Below, piece by piece: positions 8,823-17,598 of a stretch of DNA of 64,000 nt. Made by a program: the position numbers and the translations under genes. The stretch lies in contig NZ_FNZB01000001.1 in NCBI RefSeq assembly GCF_900109205.1, positions 1,240,001-1,304,000 on the forward strand. Reading direction: 5' to 3'. Below the pieces are notes generated by a model, which was given only the letters and a program-made list of their open reading frames with translations, was not told where the DNA came from and searched no databases. Each line of letters starts with the position of its first letter. The first letter of the stretch is position 1. This stretch comes from Sphingomonas sp. OV641. GTDB lineage: Bacteria; Pseudomonadota; Alphaproteobacteria; Sphingomonadales; Sphingomonadaceae.

Positions 8823-9407
8823 TCAACCGACCGTCACGACAGTGTCGGACGTGAATGTGTAATCCGGGACGACCAGGTTGGTCGGCGCCGGGCCCTGACG
8901 GATGCGGCCGGCGGTATCGTACGCCGAGCCATGGCAGGGGCAGAAATAGCCGCCGAACGGCCCCTTGTTCTCGCCCTCGCCCGCGCCGAGCGGCACGCAG
9001 CCCAGGTGGGTGCACACGCCCAGGGTGATGAGCCAGTTCTTCTTGCCCGCCTTGGTCCGCTCTTCCAGGGACTGCGGATCGCGCAACGAGCTCACCGCCA
9101 CCGCATCAGCGTCGGCGATTTCCTTCGGCGTCAGATTGCGCACGAAAAGCGGCTGCTTGCGGAAGGTGGACTTGATCGCCTGACCCGGCTCGATCTTGCT
9201 GATGTCGACTTCGGTCGTCGACAGCGCGAGCACGTCGGCGGATGGGTTCATCTGGTTGATGAGCGGCAGAACAACGACGCCCGCGCCCACGCCAGCCCAT
9301 GCAACGGCAGCGATATTGATGAAGTCCCGGCGACGGGGATCATGCCCGTCCTCTTCATGTCGGGCAGGATAATCGCCCGGAGTAATCGTGTTGTCGACCG
9401 TCGCCAT
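8823..9407 (-). CDS. petA: Rieske iron-sulfur subunit of the bc1 complex
   Basis: The 194-residue protein carries the [2Fe-2S] Rieske centre. The ligands are in CTHLGC (Cys132, His134) and CPCHG (Cys156, His159), with Cys137 and Cys158 placed to form the usual disulfide. The N-terminus has a twin-arginine-like segment [11 protein letters not shown] followed by a hydrophobic helix (about residues 30-50). This fits Tat export and anchoring, as known for Rieske proteins. It is the first gene of the petABC operon. The 199-base gap to trmL should hold its promoter, which I could not place. Confidence 0.97.
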   Translation of the reverse strand: MATVDNTITPGDYPARHEEDGHDPRRRDFINIAAVAWAGVGAGVVVLPLINQMNPSADVLALSTTEVDISKIEPGQAIKSTFRKQPLFVRNLTPKEIADADAVAVSSLRDPQSLEERTKAGKKNWLITLGVCTHLGCVPLGAGEGENKGPFGGYFCPCHGSAYDTAGRIRQGPAPTNLVVPDYTFTSDTVVTVG

Positions 9408-9606
9408 TCACCAACCCTTGTCCAACCGGCCCCGGCGGGGTGCGCATGTGGAAAGAGCCTCCCCCGACGCCCGCCTGAAAACCCCCATCGACCCGCGGGG
9501 TGGGCGGTTGATAGCTGCGCACCCTGCCCCTGCCAATGGTGATTTTTGCCTCCGTTCATCAAGCCTTCATCGTGTCGGCGGCGTTGGAGCACGCTATTGA
9601 AGCGCG

Positions 9607-10062
9607 ATGCGCATAGCCTTGTATGAGCCCGACATTGCCGGAAACGTGGGCACGATCCTGCGCACCGCTGCTTGTTTTGGCGTGTCCGTCGATCTGATCG
9701 AGCCGATGGGGTTCCCGTGGGGCGACCGTGCCTTGCGCCGATCGGGCATGGATTATGCGGGTTCCGTGGCGGTTTCCCGGCATCTCGATTGGGCGTCATT
9801 TAACAAGGCCCGAACCGGACGGCTGGTGCTCGCCACGACACGCGGCGCCGTTGACCTGTGGGACGCGCGGTTCGAACCCGACGACATTCTTCTGTTCGGC
9901 AGCGAAAGTGCGGGTGTGCCGGATCACGTGCATGCGACGGCCGAGCTTGCGGTGCGCATACCGCTTCGGCACGGCTTCCGATCACTGAACGTCGCGGTGA
10001 GCGCCGGCATCATCCTCGCCGAATCGCTTCGCCAGACCGCGACAACGACTGTTTCCGGGTGA
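9607..10062 (+). CDS. trmL: tRNA (cytidine(34)-2'-O)-methyltransferase
   Basis: This 151-residue SPOUT-class enzyme methylates the wobble base ribose of certain leucine tRNAs. The start MRIALYEPDIAGNVGTILRT is characteristic. The SAM-binding trefoil knot is visible as LLFGSESAGVPDHVH and IPLRHGFRSLNVAVSAG. The size is right for TrmL, which lacks the extra N-terminal domain of TrmH. It is transcribed away from petA and lies 75 bases before hemF. A tRNA-Leu gene occurs elsewhere in the window (29560-29644), but its UAG anticodon is not the classical TrmL target. Confidence 0.95.
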   Translation: MRIALYEPDIAGNVGTILRTAACFGVSVDLIEPMGFPWGDRALRRSGMDYAGSVAVSRHLDWASFNKARTGRLVLATTRGAVDLWDARFEPDDILLFGSESAGVPDHVHATAELAVRIPLRHGFRSLNVAVSAGIILAESLRQTATTTVSG

Positions 10063-10137
10063 GCAGCCCGCGACATGGCAGGTCGGCCCGCGACTGACAT
10101 CTCGACAGTGCGGCTTTTGACCCGGTATCAGCCCGCC

Positions 10138-10980
10138 ATGCAGACGCTTGACCACGAACAATCCACCGCCCGCGCTTGGTTCGAACAGCTTCGCGACCTC
10201 ATTTGCGCGGAATTCGAGGCGATCGAACGCGAGGCCGGCTCGGACGCCACCTTCGACTATACGGCATGGGACCGCGAGGATCCCTCAGGTGCAGCTGGCG
10301 GCGGCGGCGTCCGCGGCGTGATGCGCGGCCGCGTCTTCGAGAAGGTCGGCGTGAACGTCTCAACCGTTGGCGGCCGGTTCGAGGGCGAATTCGGCAAGAC
10401 GATCCACGGCGCTGCCGAGGATCCCAGCTTCTTTGCGACCGGCATCAGCCTGGTCGCTCACATGGCCAATCCTCACGTGCCCGCCGTGCATATGAACACC
10501 CGTTTCCTGGTCACCACGAAACGCTGGTTCGGTGGCGGTGCGGACCTCAATCCACCACTTCCCCAGCAAGAAGACACGGCGGATTTCCACGCGACGCTGA
10601 AGGCCGCGTGTGATGCGCACGATCCGGAGCATTACGATCGCTTCAAACAATGGGCGGACGAGTATTTCTACATCCCCCACCGCAAGGTCCATCGCGGTGT
10701 CGGGGGCATCTTCTACGATCATCTGGAGGGCGATTTCACCGCTAACTTCGCCTTTACGCAGGATGTTGGCCGCGCCTTCCTCGACGTGTTCCCGCGCATC
10801 GTCCGCCGGCGCATGAGCCTTCCGTTTACCGAGGCAGAGATGGCTGAGCGCAATGCATGGCGCGGGCGCTATGCGGAATTCAATCTGGTCTACGATCGGG
10901 GAACGTTGTTCGGACTGAAGACGGGCGGCAACATCGATGCCATCCTGATGAGCCTGCCTCCCGTCGCGACATGGGCCTGA
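10138..10980 (+). CDS. hemF: Oxygen-dependent coproporphyrinogen III oxidase
   Basis: The enzyme converts coproporphyrinogen III to protoporphyrinogen IX with O2 in heme synthesis. The family blocks GGRFEGEFG(K), HMNTRFLVTT and WFGGGADLNP are present. YFYIPHRKVHRGVGGIFYDH and the late LVYDRGTLFGLKTGGNI complete the pattern. ATG 10138 gives 280 residues, the normal size; the open frame from 10075 adds an unlikely leader. The last 10 bases overlap the start of the GNAT gene. Heme made here would serve the cytochromes of the nearby bc1 operon, though this is proximity rather than proof of co-regulation. Confidence 0.96.
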   Translation: MQTLDHEQSTARAWFEQLRDLICAEFEAIEREAGSDATFDYTAWDREDPSGAAGGGGVRGVMRGRVFEKVGVNVSTVGGRFEGEFGKTIHGAAEDPSFFATGISLVAHMANPHVPAVHMNTRFLVTTKRWFGGGADLNPPLPQQEDTADFHATLKAACDAHDPEHYDRFKQWADEYFYIPHRKVHRGVGGIFYDHLEGDFTANFAFTQDVGRAFLDVFPRIVRRRMSLPFTEAEMAERNAWRGRYAEFNLVYDRGTLFGLKTGGNIDAILMSLPPVATWA

Positions 10981-11564
10981 TCCCAGTCCCGAACGATCAG
11001 CTGGCGACAATCGTCACCACGCTGGAGATGACCGAGAGGCCGAAGCTGCGCCCGCTGCCGGCCTCTCCCTTGCGCCTGGTGCACTGGCCGGAGCCATCGG
11101 CCGCAGCGTACCGGACGTTGTTCCGCCGGGTAGGCGGCCCATGGCTGTGGTTTTCCCGCCTCGCCATGGGTGAAGATGAGCTGCTCGCGATCATCCACAG
11201 CACCGGCATCGAGATATATGCCGTCACCGACCGCAGCGGGATCGAGGTCGGCATGCTGGAGCTCGATTTTCGCCACACGGGCGCGTGCGAGCTATCGTAT
11301 TTCGGGCTTGTTCCGGAACTTGCCGGCCAGCGTCATGGCCGGTGGCTGATGAGCGAAGCGATGGCGCGAAGCTGGCGCCCCGGGGTCGAGCGCGTGATCG
11401 TGCACACGTGCACGCTGGATCATCCGTCAGCGCTCAACTTCTATCGCGCACAGGGCTTCATTGCCGTGAAACGCACGATGGAGACCTTTGCCGACCCTCG
11501 CCTCGCCGGATTGTTACCGCCCGAGGCGGGTCGTCATGTTCCGATGCTGGCGAAGCGGCGGTAG
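10971..11564 (+). CDS. GNAT-family N-acetyltransferase
   Basis: This 197-residue protein contains the acetyl-CoA binding core. LDFRHTGACELSYFGL corresponds to motif A strand 4, LAGQRHGRWLM is the pyrophosphate loop (Q-x-x-G-x-G type), and HPSALNFYRAQGF is the typical end of the domain. ATG 10971 lies within the end of hemF (10-base overlap), so the two are probably co-translated. The substrate is not known. Its 3' end overlaps the convergent gene at 11534 by 31 bases. Confidence 0.88.
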   Translation: MGLIPVPNDQLATIVTTLEMTERPKLRPLPASPLRLVHWPEPSAAAYRTLFRRVGGPWLWFSRLAMGEDELLAIIHSTGIEIYAVTDRSGIEVGMLELDFRHTGACELSYFGLVPELAGQRHGRWLMSEAMARSWRPGVERVIVHTCTLDHPSALNFYRAQGFIAVKRTMETFADPRLAGLLPPEAGRHVPMLAKRR

Positions 11565-12280
11565 ACGACGATCCCGACCAGCAGCAGGCCGACGTTGTAG
11601 ATCGTTCCCGCCAACGTCAGAAGGATCGTGACGAGCGCGATGAGGAACGGATTGTCGTGGCCCGGATCCCTCAGCCACGCATCGAACGAGAAAAGCGGAC
11701 TGACGGCCAGCCACTGCGCCATGAACAGCGCGACCACCGCGCCAAGCACCGCCCAGCCGACCCCAGCCGTCATCCGCCAGCTGCGCCCCAGCGCGCGCGC
11801 GGCGCTCTGATCCGTCTCAGCTGCCACGATCGGCACAGCGGCGATGAAGCGGGCTTGCAGGTACAGGCCCGGCAAAACGAAGAGCCATAGTCCAAGCCCC
11901 ACAGGGATCGCGATTAGCAGGTTCACGAGCACGAACCTGCCCAATCGCCGCAGCGCAGTCGTGAGGCTGGCGCCCACCGTCGGCCGTTCAGGCGCCACCA
12001 GCAACAAAGCGATGGCAGCCAGCCCGACCATGCCGACGAGATCTGCCAGTAGATACCAAATCGCGTTGCCCTGCCCCCATGTCGATACCGCCTCCATCCA
12101 CTGCGTCATCGATGCTTCATCGCCGGGTTGAGCCGGCAGCGGGGGCATCGGATCGCACAGCAGTTGCACCGCAAGCGCAGGCAGAAAGACGAGCGCCCCC
12201 GCCAGCGCGAGAACCAGTTCGGCCTCACGGCGAAGGACAGCCCAGCCGTCCGCCAGGAGGCGCGCGAAATTGATGGTCAT
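11534..12280 (-). CDS. Polytopic membrane protein of unknown function
   Basis: I do not recognise a named family. The 248-residue product has about six hydrophobic helices, for example VLALAGALVFLPALAVQLL near the N-terminus and ALVTILLTLAGTIYNVGLL near the C-terminus. The ARFIAAVPIVAAE and ALGRSWRMT segments are reminiscent of YciC/GDPD-membrane-domain proteins. ATG 12280 is chosen because it overlaps the upstream stop by 4 bases (ATGA) and removes a non-hydrophobic leader. It pairs with the similar-sized membrane protein just upstream, and both may derive from one fold. The 3' end overlaps the convergent GNAT gene by 31 bases. Confidence 0.7.
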   Translation of the reverse strand: MTINFARLLADGWAVLRREAELVLALAGALVFLPALAVQLLCDPMPPLPAQPGDEASMTQWMEAVSTWGQGNAIWYLLADLVGMVGLAAIALLLVAPERPTVGASLTTALRRLGRFVLVNLLIAIPVGLGLWLFVLPGLYLQARFIAAVPIVAAETDQSAARALGRSWRMTAGVGWAVLGAVVALFMAQWLAVSPLFSFDAWLRDPGHDNPFLIALVTILLTLAGTIYNVGLLLVGIVVYRRFASIGT

Positions 12281-13089
12281 GCGGCCTCGTGCGCCTCTTG
12301 TGCCGTCGCGTAAAGGCTTGCGCCGAACACGGCTTGCAAGATGCTGAACAAGGCGGTGACGAGAGCCGTGGCTGCAGCAACGGCCAAAGACACCGCGACA
12401 GTGCCGTTCGCTCCTGCGAGCAGGCGGGCGACGAGACCGATCACGGATGTTGCGGCAGTCAGCACCACCAGGAACACGACGCCATATAGAATAAGCACGC
12501 CGATCAGCTTCAGCGTCGCGCCACGCGTCAGCGCGAACGACCGTGCAATCGCCCCGATGCCGCGACGTTCGTTCACGATCACGGCGCCAAGCGGAACAAG
12601 CCTCGCCGCAGCCCATAACATCAATGGCGCCAGCAGAAATAAATACAGAATTCCAATGCCAAGAAGGGTTAAGTTCACCGCATCCTGAGCTCCGCCCGCG
12701 CGTGCCTGCTCCACGCTGAAGCCCGAGATCCCGACAAGGATCAGGCCCGGAAGTGTGACCAGTCCGAACGCTAGTCCGATGATCAGCGAAACTCCGATGA
12801 AGGGACCAAGACGCGCACGTCCGATTGCGAGAGCCGATGCGCGGTCCACATCAGGATTGCTCGCGACCGCTGTAATCGCGATCGCGCCGATCGCCGCGGC
12901 TACAAAAACGACTAGAGCCATCGCCATCTGCATGGCTCGCATCGCGAATGAAGTGCCGCCCAACGTATCGACGGCAGCCTGCACAAGCGGCGGGGCGATC
13001 AGCAGAAGCAGTGCCAGCGACAGCAGGATGCCGAACCGTCCGGCAATGACGGACATGGTGCGATCCCACACTGTCCCGATGTTGATCAT
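12277..13089 (-). CDS. Membrane protein, GDPD-membrane-domain/YciC-like
   Basis: This 270-residue protein has about six membrane helices, with long hydrophobic runs such as [18 protein letters not shown] and [19 protein letters not shown]. The pattern of a central [19 protein letters not shown] segment followed by [18 protein letters not shown] is typical of proteins annotated as the membrane domain of glycerophosphoryl diester phosphodiesterase. There is no catalytic domain, so the role is unknown. Its stop codon overlaps the start of the next membrane gene (ATGA). The two probably act together. It is divergent from lipB, 89 bases away. Confidence 0.75.
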   Translation of the reverse strand: MINIGTVWDRTMSVIAGRFGILLSLALLLLIAPPLVQAAVDTLGGTSFAMRAMQMAMALVVFVAAAIGAIAITAVASNPDVDRASALAIGRARLGPFIGVSLIIGLAFGLVTLPGLILVGISGFSVEQARAGGAQDAVNLTLLGIGILYLFLLAPLMLWAAARLVPLGAVIVNERRGIGAIARSFALTRGATLKLIGVLILYGVVFLVVLTAATSVIGLVARLLAGANGTVAVSLAVAAATALVTALFSILQAVFGASLYATAQEAHEAA

Positions 13090-13178
13090 GGCCGATCCTG
13101 TGCGTGCATCATGCCCGCAACGCTACTCGATCGACCGGTCGCTTGCCAATCGCCGCCACCATCCGCATCTGCCCTTTC

Positions 13179-13844
13179 GTGATCAACGCTCAAGAAATCG
13201 AATGGCGGATAACGCCGGGGCTGACCGACTATGCGGCCGCGCTCGAGGAAATGGAGCGCCGCGCCGCGGATGTCGCCACGGGGCAGGCGCGCGAGCTCGT
13301 GTGGCTTCTGGAACATCCGCCAGTCTATACGGCCGGCACCAGCGCAGACGCTGCGGAATTGATCGACCCTCGCTTCCCGGTGGTGAATGCGGGCCGTGGC
13401 GGCCGGTACACCTATCACGGGCCGGGCCAGCGCATCGGCTATCTGGTCCTCAACCTGGCCCAGCGCGGCCGCGATGTGCGCTGCTTTGTTCACGCGGTTG
13501 AAGGCTGGGTGATCGCCGCACTTGGCGAAATGGGAATAGCCGCGTTTCGCGCACCCGGCCGGATCGGGATCTGGACCCGAAACAGCAGCGGAACCGAGGC
13601 TAAGATCGGCGCGATCGGCGTGCGCGTGCGCCGCTGGGTCACCATGCACGGCTTCTCCGTGAACCTCTCCCCTGACCTGTCGCATTTCGGCGGGATCGTG
13701 CCGTGCGGCATCGCTGATTATCCGGTGACCAGCGCCGAGGCGCTTGGCGCGGAGCACGGGTTTGAAACCTTTGACGCCGCGATGGCGTTAACATCCAACG
13801 CTTTCCTCGAAAGCCTTACTTGTGCGCGTGAAAACGAGGCTTGA
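13179..13844 (+). CDS. lipB: Octanoyl-[acyl-carrier-protein]:protein transferase
   Basis: LipB moves octanoate from ACP to lipoyl domains, the first step of lipoate assembly. The substrate pocket motif [18 protein letters not shown] is present, with the catalytic Lys in AKIGAIGVR and the catalytic Cys in IVPCGI. I place the start at GTG 13179 because the homologous region begins at QEIEWRI; the open frame back to 13104 is not family-like. The product is 221 residues. Its clients in this window would include the lipoyl domain of PdhC (49121-50476). Confidence 0.93.
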   Translation: MINAQEIEWRITPGLTDYAAALEEMERRAADVATGQARELVWLLEHPPVYTAGTSADAAELIDPRFPVVNAGRGGRYTYHGPGQRIGYLVLNLAQRGRDVRCFVHAVEGWVIAALGEMGIAAFRAPGRIGIWTRNSSGTEAKIGAIGVRVRRWVTMHGFSVNLSPDLSHFGGIVPCGIADYPVTSAEALGAEHGFETFDAAMALTSNAFLESLTCARENEA

Positions 13845-13932
13845 GGGGTCGGCGATCTGTGACTAATATCCACTTCGATTTGGGTATTAAGGATCCGTCC
13901 GCCGTCCAAATCCACTATCTAGGGAGCTTTCC

Positions 13933-14187
13933 ATGCGTGCTATCTCGAAGATCCTGACCGGTTCGGCCATTGCGGCAGCCGCGCTTGCCGTGTCGGCTTG
14001 CGGCTCGCAGACCGAAACCACGGTCGACAACACCACCATCACCGACATGAACGCGACCGAGGGTCTCGACACGATGACCGACAACATGACGGCGGTCGAT
14101 GGCGCCATGAACGGCGGCATGATGGCGAACGACACCATGATGTCGAACGACATGATGATGACCAACACCACCACGAACGCGATGTAA
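13933..14187 (+). CDS. Small Met/Asn/Thr-rich putative lipoprotein
   Basis: This 84-residue protein starts after an AGGGAG ribosome site. It has a signal peptide ending in a lipobox (LAVSAC, Cys at residue 23). The mature part is low in complexity, with many Met, Asn, Asp and Thr residues (for example NDTMMSNDMMM) and no aromatic residue, so it is probably disordered. I recognise no family. Methionine-rich exported proteins sometimes bind copper or absorb oxidants; that is only a suggestion. The gene stands alone and is followed by its own terminator at 14213-14240. Confidence 0.75.
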   Translation: MRAISKILTGSAIAAAALAVSACGSQTETTVDNTTITDMNATEGLDTMTDNMTAVDGAMNGGMMANDTMMSNDMMMTNTTTNAM

Positions 14188-14212
14188 TCCTCGCTTCGAA
14201 AAGGTGTTCTTC

Positions 14213-14240
14213 AAGACCGCTCGGGCAACCGGGCGGTCTT
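14213..14240 (+). terminator. Rho-independent terminator
   Basis: A 12-bp stem (14213-14224 with 14229-14240, one G-T pair) with a 4-base loop lies 26 bases after the stop of the small lipoprotein gene. It is followed by CGTCGTTTC. It ends that single-gene transcript. Confidence 0.8.
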
Positions 14241-14353
14241 CGTCGTTTCAGAGCAGGTAAGGATCGCCCGATCGTGCGATTGGCGTGACGAACAGGGTTG
14301 GAGGATTGCGCAAAAACGCGTATGAATCCCGCGCGTTGCGTTTGGGGGATATC

Positions 14354-15058
14354 ATGCGGATGGTTGGGTTGCGGATCGTCGGGCTAAGCTTGGCAGCGGC
14401 CGCGGTGACGGGCGCCATGCCGGCTTCGGCGCAATTCTTCATGAAGTCCAAGGACCTGTCGGGCGCAGTGGTGCGCGGGGATGAACCCGGCATCGCACAT
14501 CCGCTGCCCGGCGCGACCGAGCAGGAAGTCAAGGCTGGACTGACCTGGACGCTGCGAGCGGCGCTGAATGTCGCCGCGCTGCAATGCCAGTTCGAGCCCA
14601 CGCTCCTCACGGTCGACAATTACAATGCGGTGCTGACCGATCATCGTGCGGAGCTGAAGGAGAGCTACGACACGCTGACTGCCTACTTCAAGCGCGTCAA
14701 CAAGACGCCCAAGGCAGGGCAGACGGCGCTCGATCAGTTTGGCACCAGAACCTATTCCAGCTTCAACGCTGTCGCCTCGCAGTTCAACTTCTGCCAGACG
14801 GCAGGCAAGATTGGCCGCGCTGCGATCTACACGCCGCGGGGCAGCTTCGGCACCCTGGCGCAGGAGCGCATGCGCGAGTTCCGTAACAGCCTGTCGCCGT
14901 GGGGTGAGCAGCAATTCCCGCGCTACTTCTACGCTGAATCTCGCGTCCCGCGCCTCGACAGCATCTGCTGGTCCCGGAAGGGCGAATGGCAGACGAAGAA
15001 GTGTGGCGTGCTCGACTTTCCACCCCCGGTCGGCGTGGTGAGCCTCGCGCAGCGTTGA
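14354..15058 (+). CDS. Secreted protein of unknown function
   Basis: ATG 14354 follows a GGGGGA ribosome site and opens a signal peptide that ends at ASA-Q near residue 27. The open frame from 14285 would hide this signal. The mature protein (about 207 residues) contains the sequence NVAALQCQFEP and four Cys residues (in LQCQF, NFCQT, SICWS and KKCGV), which suggests two disulfides in the periplasm. The pattern of charged helices (ELKESYDTLTAYFKRVNK) is not one I recognise. A clear terminator follows, so it is probably a single-gene unit. Function unknown. Confidence 0.8.
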   Translation: MRMVGLRIVGLSLAAAAVTGAMPASAQFFMKSKDLSGAVVRGDEPGIAHPLPGATEQEVKAGLTWTLRAALNVAALQCQFEPTLLTVDNYNAVLTDHRAELKESYDTLTAYFKRVNKTPKAGQTALDQFGTRTYSSFNAVASQFNFCQTAGKIGRAAIYTPRGSFGTLAQERMREFRNSLSPWGEQQFPRYFYAESRVPRLDSICWSRKGEWQTKKCGVLDFPPPVGVVSLAQR

Positions 15059-15066
15059 ACAACGCG

Positions 15067-15093
15067 GGCGGGCTCGGATCAGCCCGCCTTTTT
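15067..15093 (+). terminator. Rho-independent terminator
   Basis: GGCGGGCT (15067-15074) pairs perfectly with AGCCCGCC (15081-15088) over a 6-base loop and is followed by five T. It lies 9 bases after the stop of the secreted protein gene. The rest of the gap to 15221 holds no gene; it has a repeated GAATTGGCGA (about 15178 and 15210) of unknown meaning. Confidence 0.9.
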
Positions 15094-15221
15094 ACGATAC
15101 CGCCGTCTGGTGTTCTTAACCCGCCACCAGCCCTGAGATGACCGTTTCGAACGGCGCGCTGAAGTCCGCGATGCGACGAATTGGCGAGTGACGGCGGGCG
15201 CCGGTTCGGAATTGGCGAACC

Positions 15222-15713
15222 TTATGGTTCGACGGGGATAAAGGCGTTCGCGGCACGATCCTTCCGGACTCGCAACCCGTCGAAAACGGTACCGTTCATC
15301 ACGATCCAGACGCCCGCAGGTGCAGCCTGGGCAGTGGCGATCGCCATGCCCAGATTGAAGCTGGCGTCACTTTCGGCGAAGCGTGCTGGTGACAGGGCAC
15401 CCACCAGGACGATCGTCCTACCCGTAATGCCGGCGAGCGCCTGCGCCGTCTGCGTCATGGTATCGGTGCCATGAGTGATGATGATGCGTGTCTCGGCCGC
15501 ACCTTCGACCTGACGGGCGATCAACGCCCGATCATCGTCGGTCATCTCCAGGCTGTCCTTCCGCATCACCTCGGCGACGCGATACGGCAAGGTCACGCGT
15601 GCCGTCTTCAGCACCCGATCGACCACACTTTCGCCAATCTGATAAGTACTCAGTGCATCGAAATAGAGCTTGTCGATCGTTCCCCCAGTGGTGAGGATCA
15701 GCACATCGGCCAC
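15222..15713 (-). CDS. One-domain asparaginase-like protein
   Basis: The 163-residue protein contains both N-terminal active-site motifs of bacterial L-asparaginases: LILTTGGTIDK with the first Thr nucleophile, and IIITHGTDTM with the second Thr and Asp. LVGALSPARFAESDASFNLG matches the following family block. Normal asparaginases have about 330 residues in two domains; here only the N-terminal domain is present and the frame ends cleanly. Short proteins of this kind are known as asparaginase-domain proteins. Whether they hydrolyse asparagine is not known to me. There is no signal peptide. Confidence 0.85.
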   Translation of the reverse strand: MADVLILTTGGTIDKLYFDALSTYQIGESVVDRVLKTARVTLPYRVAEVMRKDSLEMTDDDRALIARQVEGAAETRIIITHGTDTMTQTAQALAGITGRTIVLVGALSPARFAESDASFNLGMAIATAQAAPAGVWIVMNGTVFDGLRVRKDRAANAFIPVEP

Positions 15714-15793
15714 CGCGCCATTCTCCTTTGCTGCGAAGGCACGCGCCTTAGCGCCTTAGACGCCGGAGGGAACAGGCGAATGACGCGACGTCG

Positions 15794-17266
15794 CTATGCC
15801 GCGGCGCGCGTCCTTTCCGGCAGCGGATTGGAGAATTCCATGCTGTCATCAACCGAGCCGAAGCGGAGCGCCATGACGTCCAGCGCATAATTCTGGTTGA
15901 GGCGCCACGGCTTCCTGTTTCCCTGCTTGGGCAATTGATCCGCCACCCGCTGGATATAACCCGAACTGAAATCCACGAACGGTTCCGCGGCGATCGACTG
16001 GTTGCCGATCCGGGGAGTGGCCTGGCGCACGCCCCGCTTCTTCATGGTGTTGAGCAGGCGGCACAGATACATGGCGACCAGATCGGCCTTCAGCGTCCAG
16101 GAGGCATTTGTATAGCCAAAGGTGAACGCCAGATTGGGAATGTCGGAGAACATCATTCCCTTATATTGCAGCGCGTTCGCGATGCTCTTTTCCACGCCGT
16201 CGACGATCGGATCGATACCGCTCAGCAGCTTCACCCGCAGCCCGGTCGCGGTGACGACGATGTCCGCCTCAAGCAGCTGGCCGGAGGACAGCAGGATCCC
16301 CTCTGGCGTGAAGCGCTCGATCGTATCCGTCACGACCGCCGCCTTCCCGGCCTTGATCGTGTCGAACAGGTCAGCGTCCGGCACCAGGCAGAGACGCTGG
16401 TCCCACGGATTGTAACGCGGCGTGAAATGGGTCGCCACGTCGTAGTCGGGACCGAGGTGTTCGCGCACTTGATCCAGAAGCTTCTGCTTAACCTTGTCCG
16501 GCTTCCGGCGCGTCATCCGATAGAAGAACATCCCGAACATGACGTTCTTCCACCGTGTCAGCCCGTAGGCCGCCTTGCTGGGAAGCTTCGCCCGCAACCA
16601 ATTGGCCAGCGCGTCCTGACCCGGGCGCGATACGACATAGGTGGGCGATCGCTGCAGCATCGTGACGCTCGCCGCCGTCTTCGCCAGTTCCGGCACCAAC
16701 GTTACGGCCGTGGCGCCGCTGCCGATCACGACAACGCGCTTACCGGCATAGTCAAGGTTCTCGGGCCAGAACTGCGGATGTACGATCCGGCCGCCGAATT
16801 CTTCCTGATTGAGGAAGTGAGGCGCATGCCCCTGCTCGTAATCGTAATAACCCGAACACATGTGCAGGAATGAGCAGGTGAAGGACGTCGGCCCATCCGG
16901 TCCGTCAACGCTTACCGTCCAGCGCGCGTCAGCCGTCGACCATTCCATGCCGGTCACCCGATGACCGAACCGGATTCGCCGATCTATTCCGCCGTCGCGC
17001 GCCGTTTCTTCGATATATTCACGGATCGACGGGCCGTCGGCGATGGCCTTAGCCTTGGTCCAGGGCCGGAAATTGTATCCGAGCGTATGCATGTCGCTGT
17101 CTGAGCGGATGCCCGGATAACGGAAGAGATCCCAGGTTCCTCCCATCGCCTGCCGGGCCTCAAGGATCAGGTAGCTCCGATCCGGACAGCGCTGCTGCAA
17201 ATGATGCGCCGCCCCGACGCCAGACAGCCCGGCCCCGACGATGATGACGTCGACATGCTCGTTCAT
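15794..17266 (-). CDS. Flavin-containing Baeyer-Villiger-type monooxygenase
   Basis: This 490-residue enzyme has an FAD-binding Rossmann motif at the N-terminus (IIVGAGLSGVGAA) and an NADPH-binding one in the middle (VVVIGSGATAV). Between them, FGGRIVHPQFWP fits the Baeyer-Villiger fingerprint FxGxxxHxxxWP exactly. GGTWDLFRYPGIRSDSD is also typical. Such enzymes insert oxygen next to a ketone; close relatives are of the EthA group. It is a single gene, with no obvious partner for a pathway next to it. The 111-base gap to the next gene upstream shows no clear promoter. Confidence 0.9.
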   Translation of the reverse strand: MNEHVDVIIVGAGLSGVGAAHHLQQRCPDRSYLILEARQAMGGTWDLFRYPGIRSDSDMHTLGYNFRPWTKAKAIADGPSIREYIEETARDGGIDRRIRFGHRVTGMEWSTADARWTVSVDGPDGPTSFTCSFLHMCSGYYDYEQGHAPHFLNQEEFGGRIVHPQFWPENLDYAGKRVVVIGSGATAVTLVPELAKTAASVTMLQRSPTYVVSRPGQDALANWLRAKLPSKAAYGLTRWKNVMFGMFFYRMTRRKPDKVKQKLLDQVREHLGPDYDVATHFTPRYNPWDQRLCLVPDADLFDTIKAGKAAVVTDTIERFTPEGILLSSGQLLEADIVVTATGLRVKLLSGIDPIVDGVEKSIANALQYKGMMFSDIPNLAFTFGYTNASWTLKADLVAMYLCRLLNTMKKRGVRQATPRIGNQSIAAEPFVDFSSGYIQRVADQLPKQGNRKPWRLNQNYALDVMALRFGSVDDSMEFSNPLPERTRAAA

Positions 17267-17377
17267 GGACGATCCTCTCTTTGACGAGAGCCTAGCTCAT
17301 CCGACGATGGCAGGAAAGAACCGAACTTACCTTGATGTCAGTAATCACCCGAGATCCAAGGGGGCGTGCTGCCAAAG

Positions 17378-17545
17378 CTACAAGGTCCAGATCAGCACGT
17401 TTCCGAACAGAACGGCCGCCATCACGATCATCAACCAGCCACGCTTGGTATCCCGACGCGTCTTGATCAACCAGCCGCCGCCCAGCAGGCAGGCGAAGGA
17501 CGCAAGCATGGCAATGGCGGGCGCGGCGCTGGCAATCGCATTCAT
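17378..17545 (-). CDS. 55-residue membrane protein of unknown function
   Basis: This short frame starts with ATG at 17545 behind a strong ribosome site (AGGAGG on the minus strand) and ends with TAG at 17378. The product has two hydrophobic helices: one near residues 8-25 (IAMLASFACLLGGGWLI) and one near 38-54 (LMIVMAAVLFGNVLIWTL). A short positive loop, KTRRDTKRG, lies between them. This layout of a small hairpin in the membrane is typical of real small proteins. It lies 53 bases after the threonine dehydratase-like gene and may share its transcript. Function unknown. Confidence 0.7.
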   Translation of the reverse strand: MNAIASAAPAIAMLASFACLLGGGWLIKTRRDTKRGWLMIVMAAVLFGNVLIWTL

Positions 17546-17598
17546 GATGGCCTCCTATCGCTCTGCGCGGGACCGGCATAGGCCGAGCTGCGGCGCTC

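Noticed and set aside
9866..9880. GGTTCGAACCCG, which resembles a tRNA T-arm
   Set aside because: It lies within the trmL reading frame and no acceptor or anticodon arms surround it.
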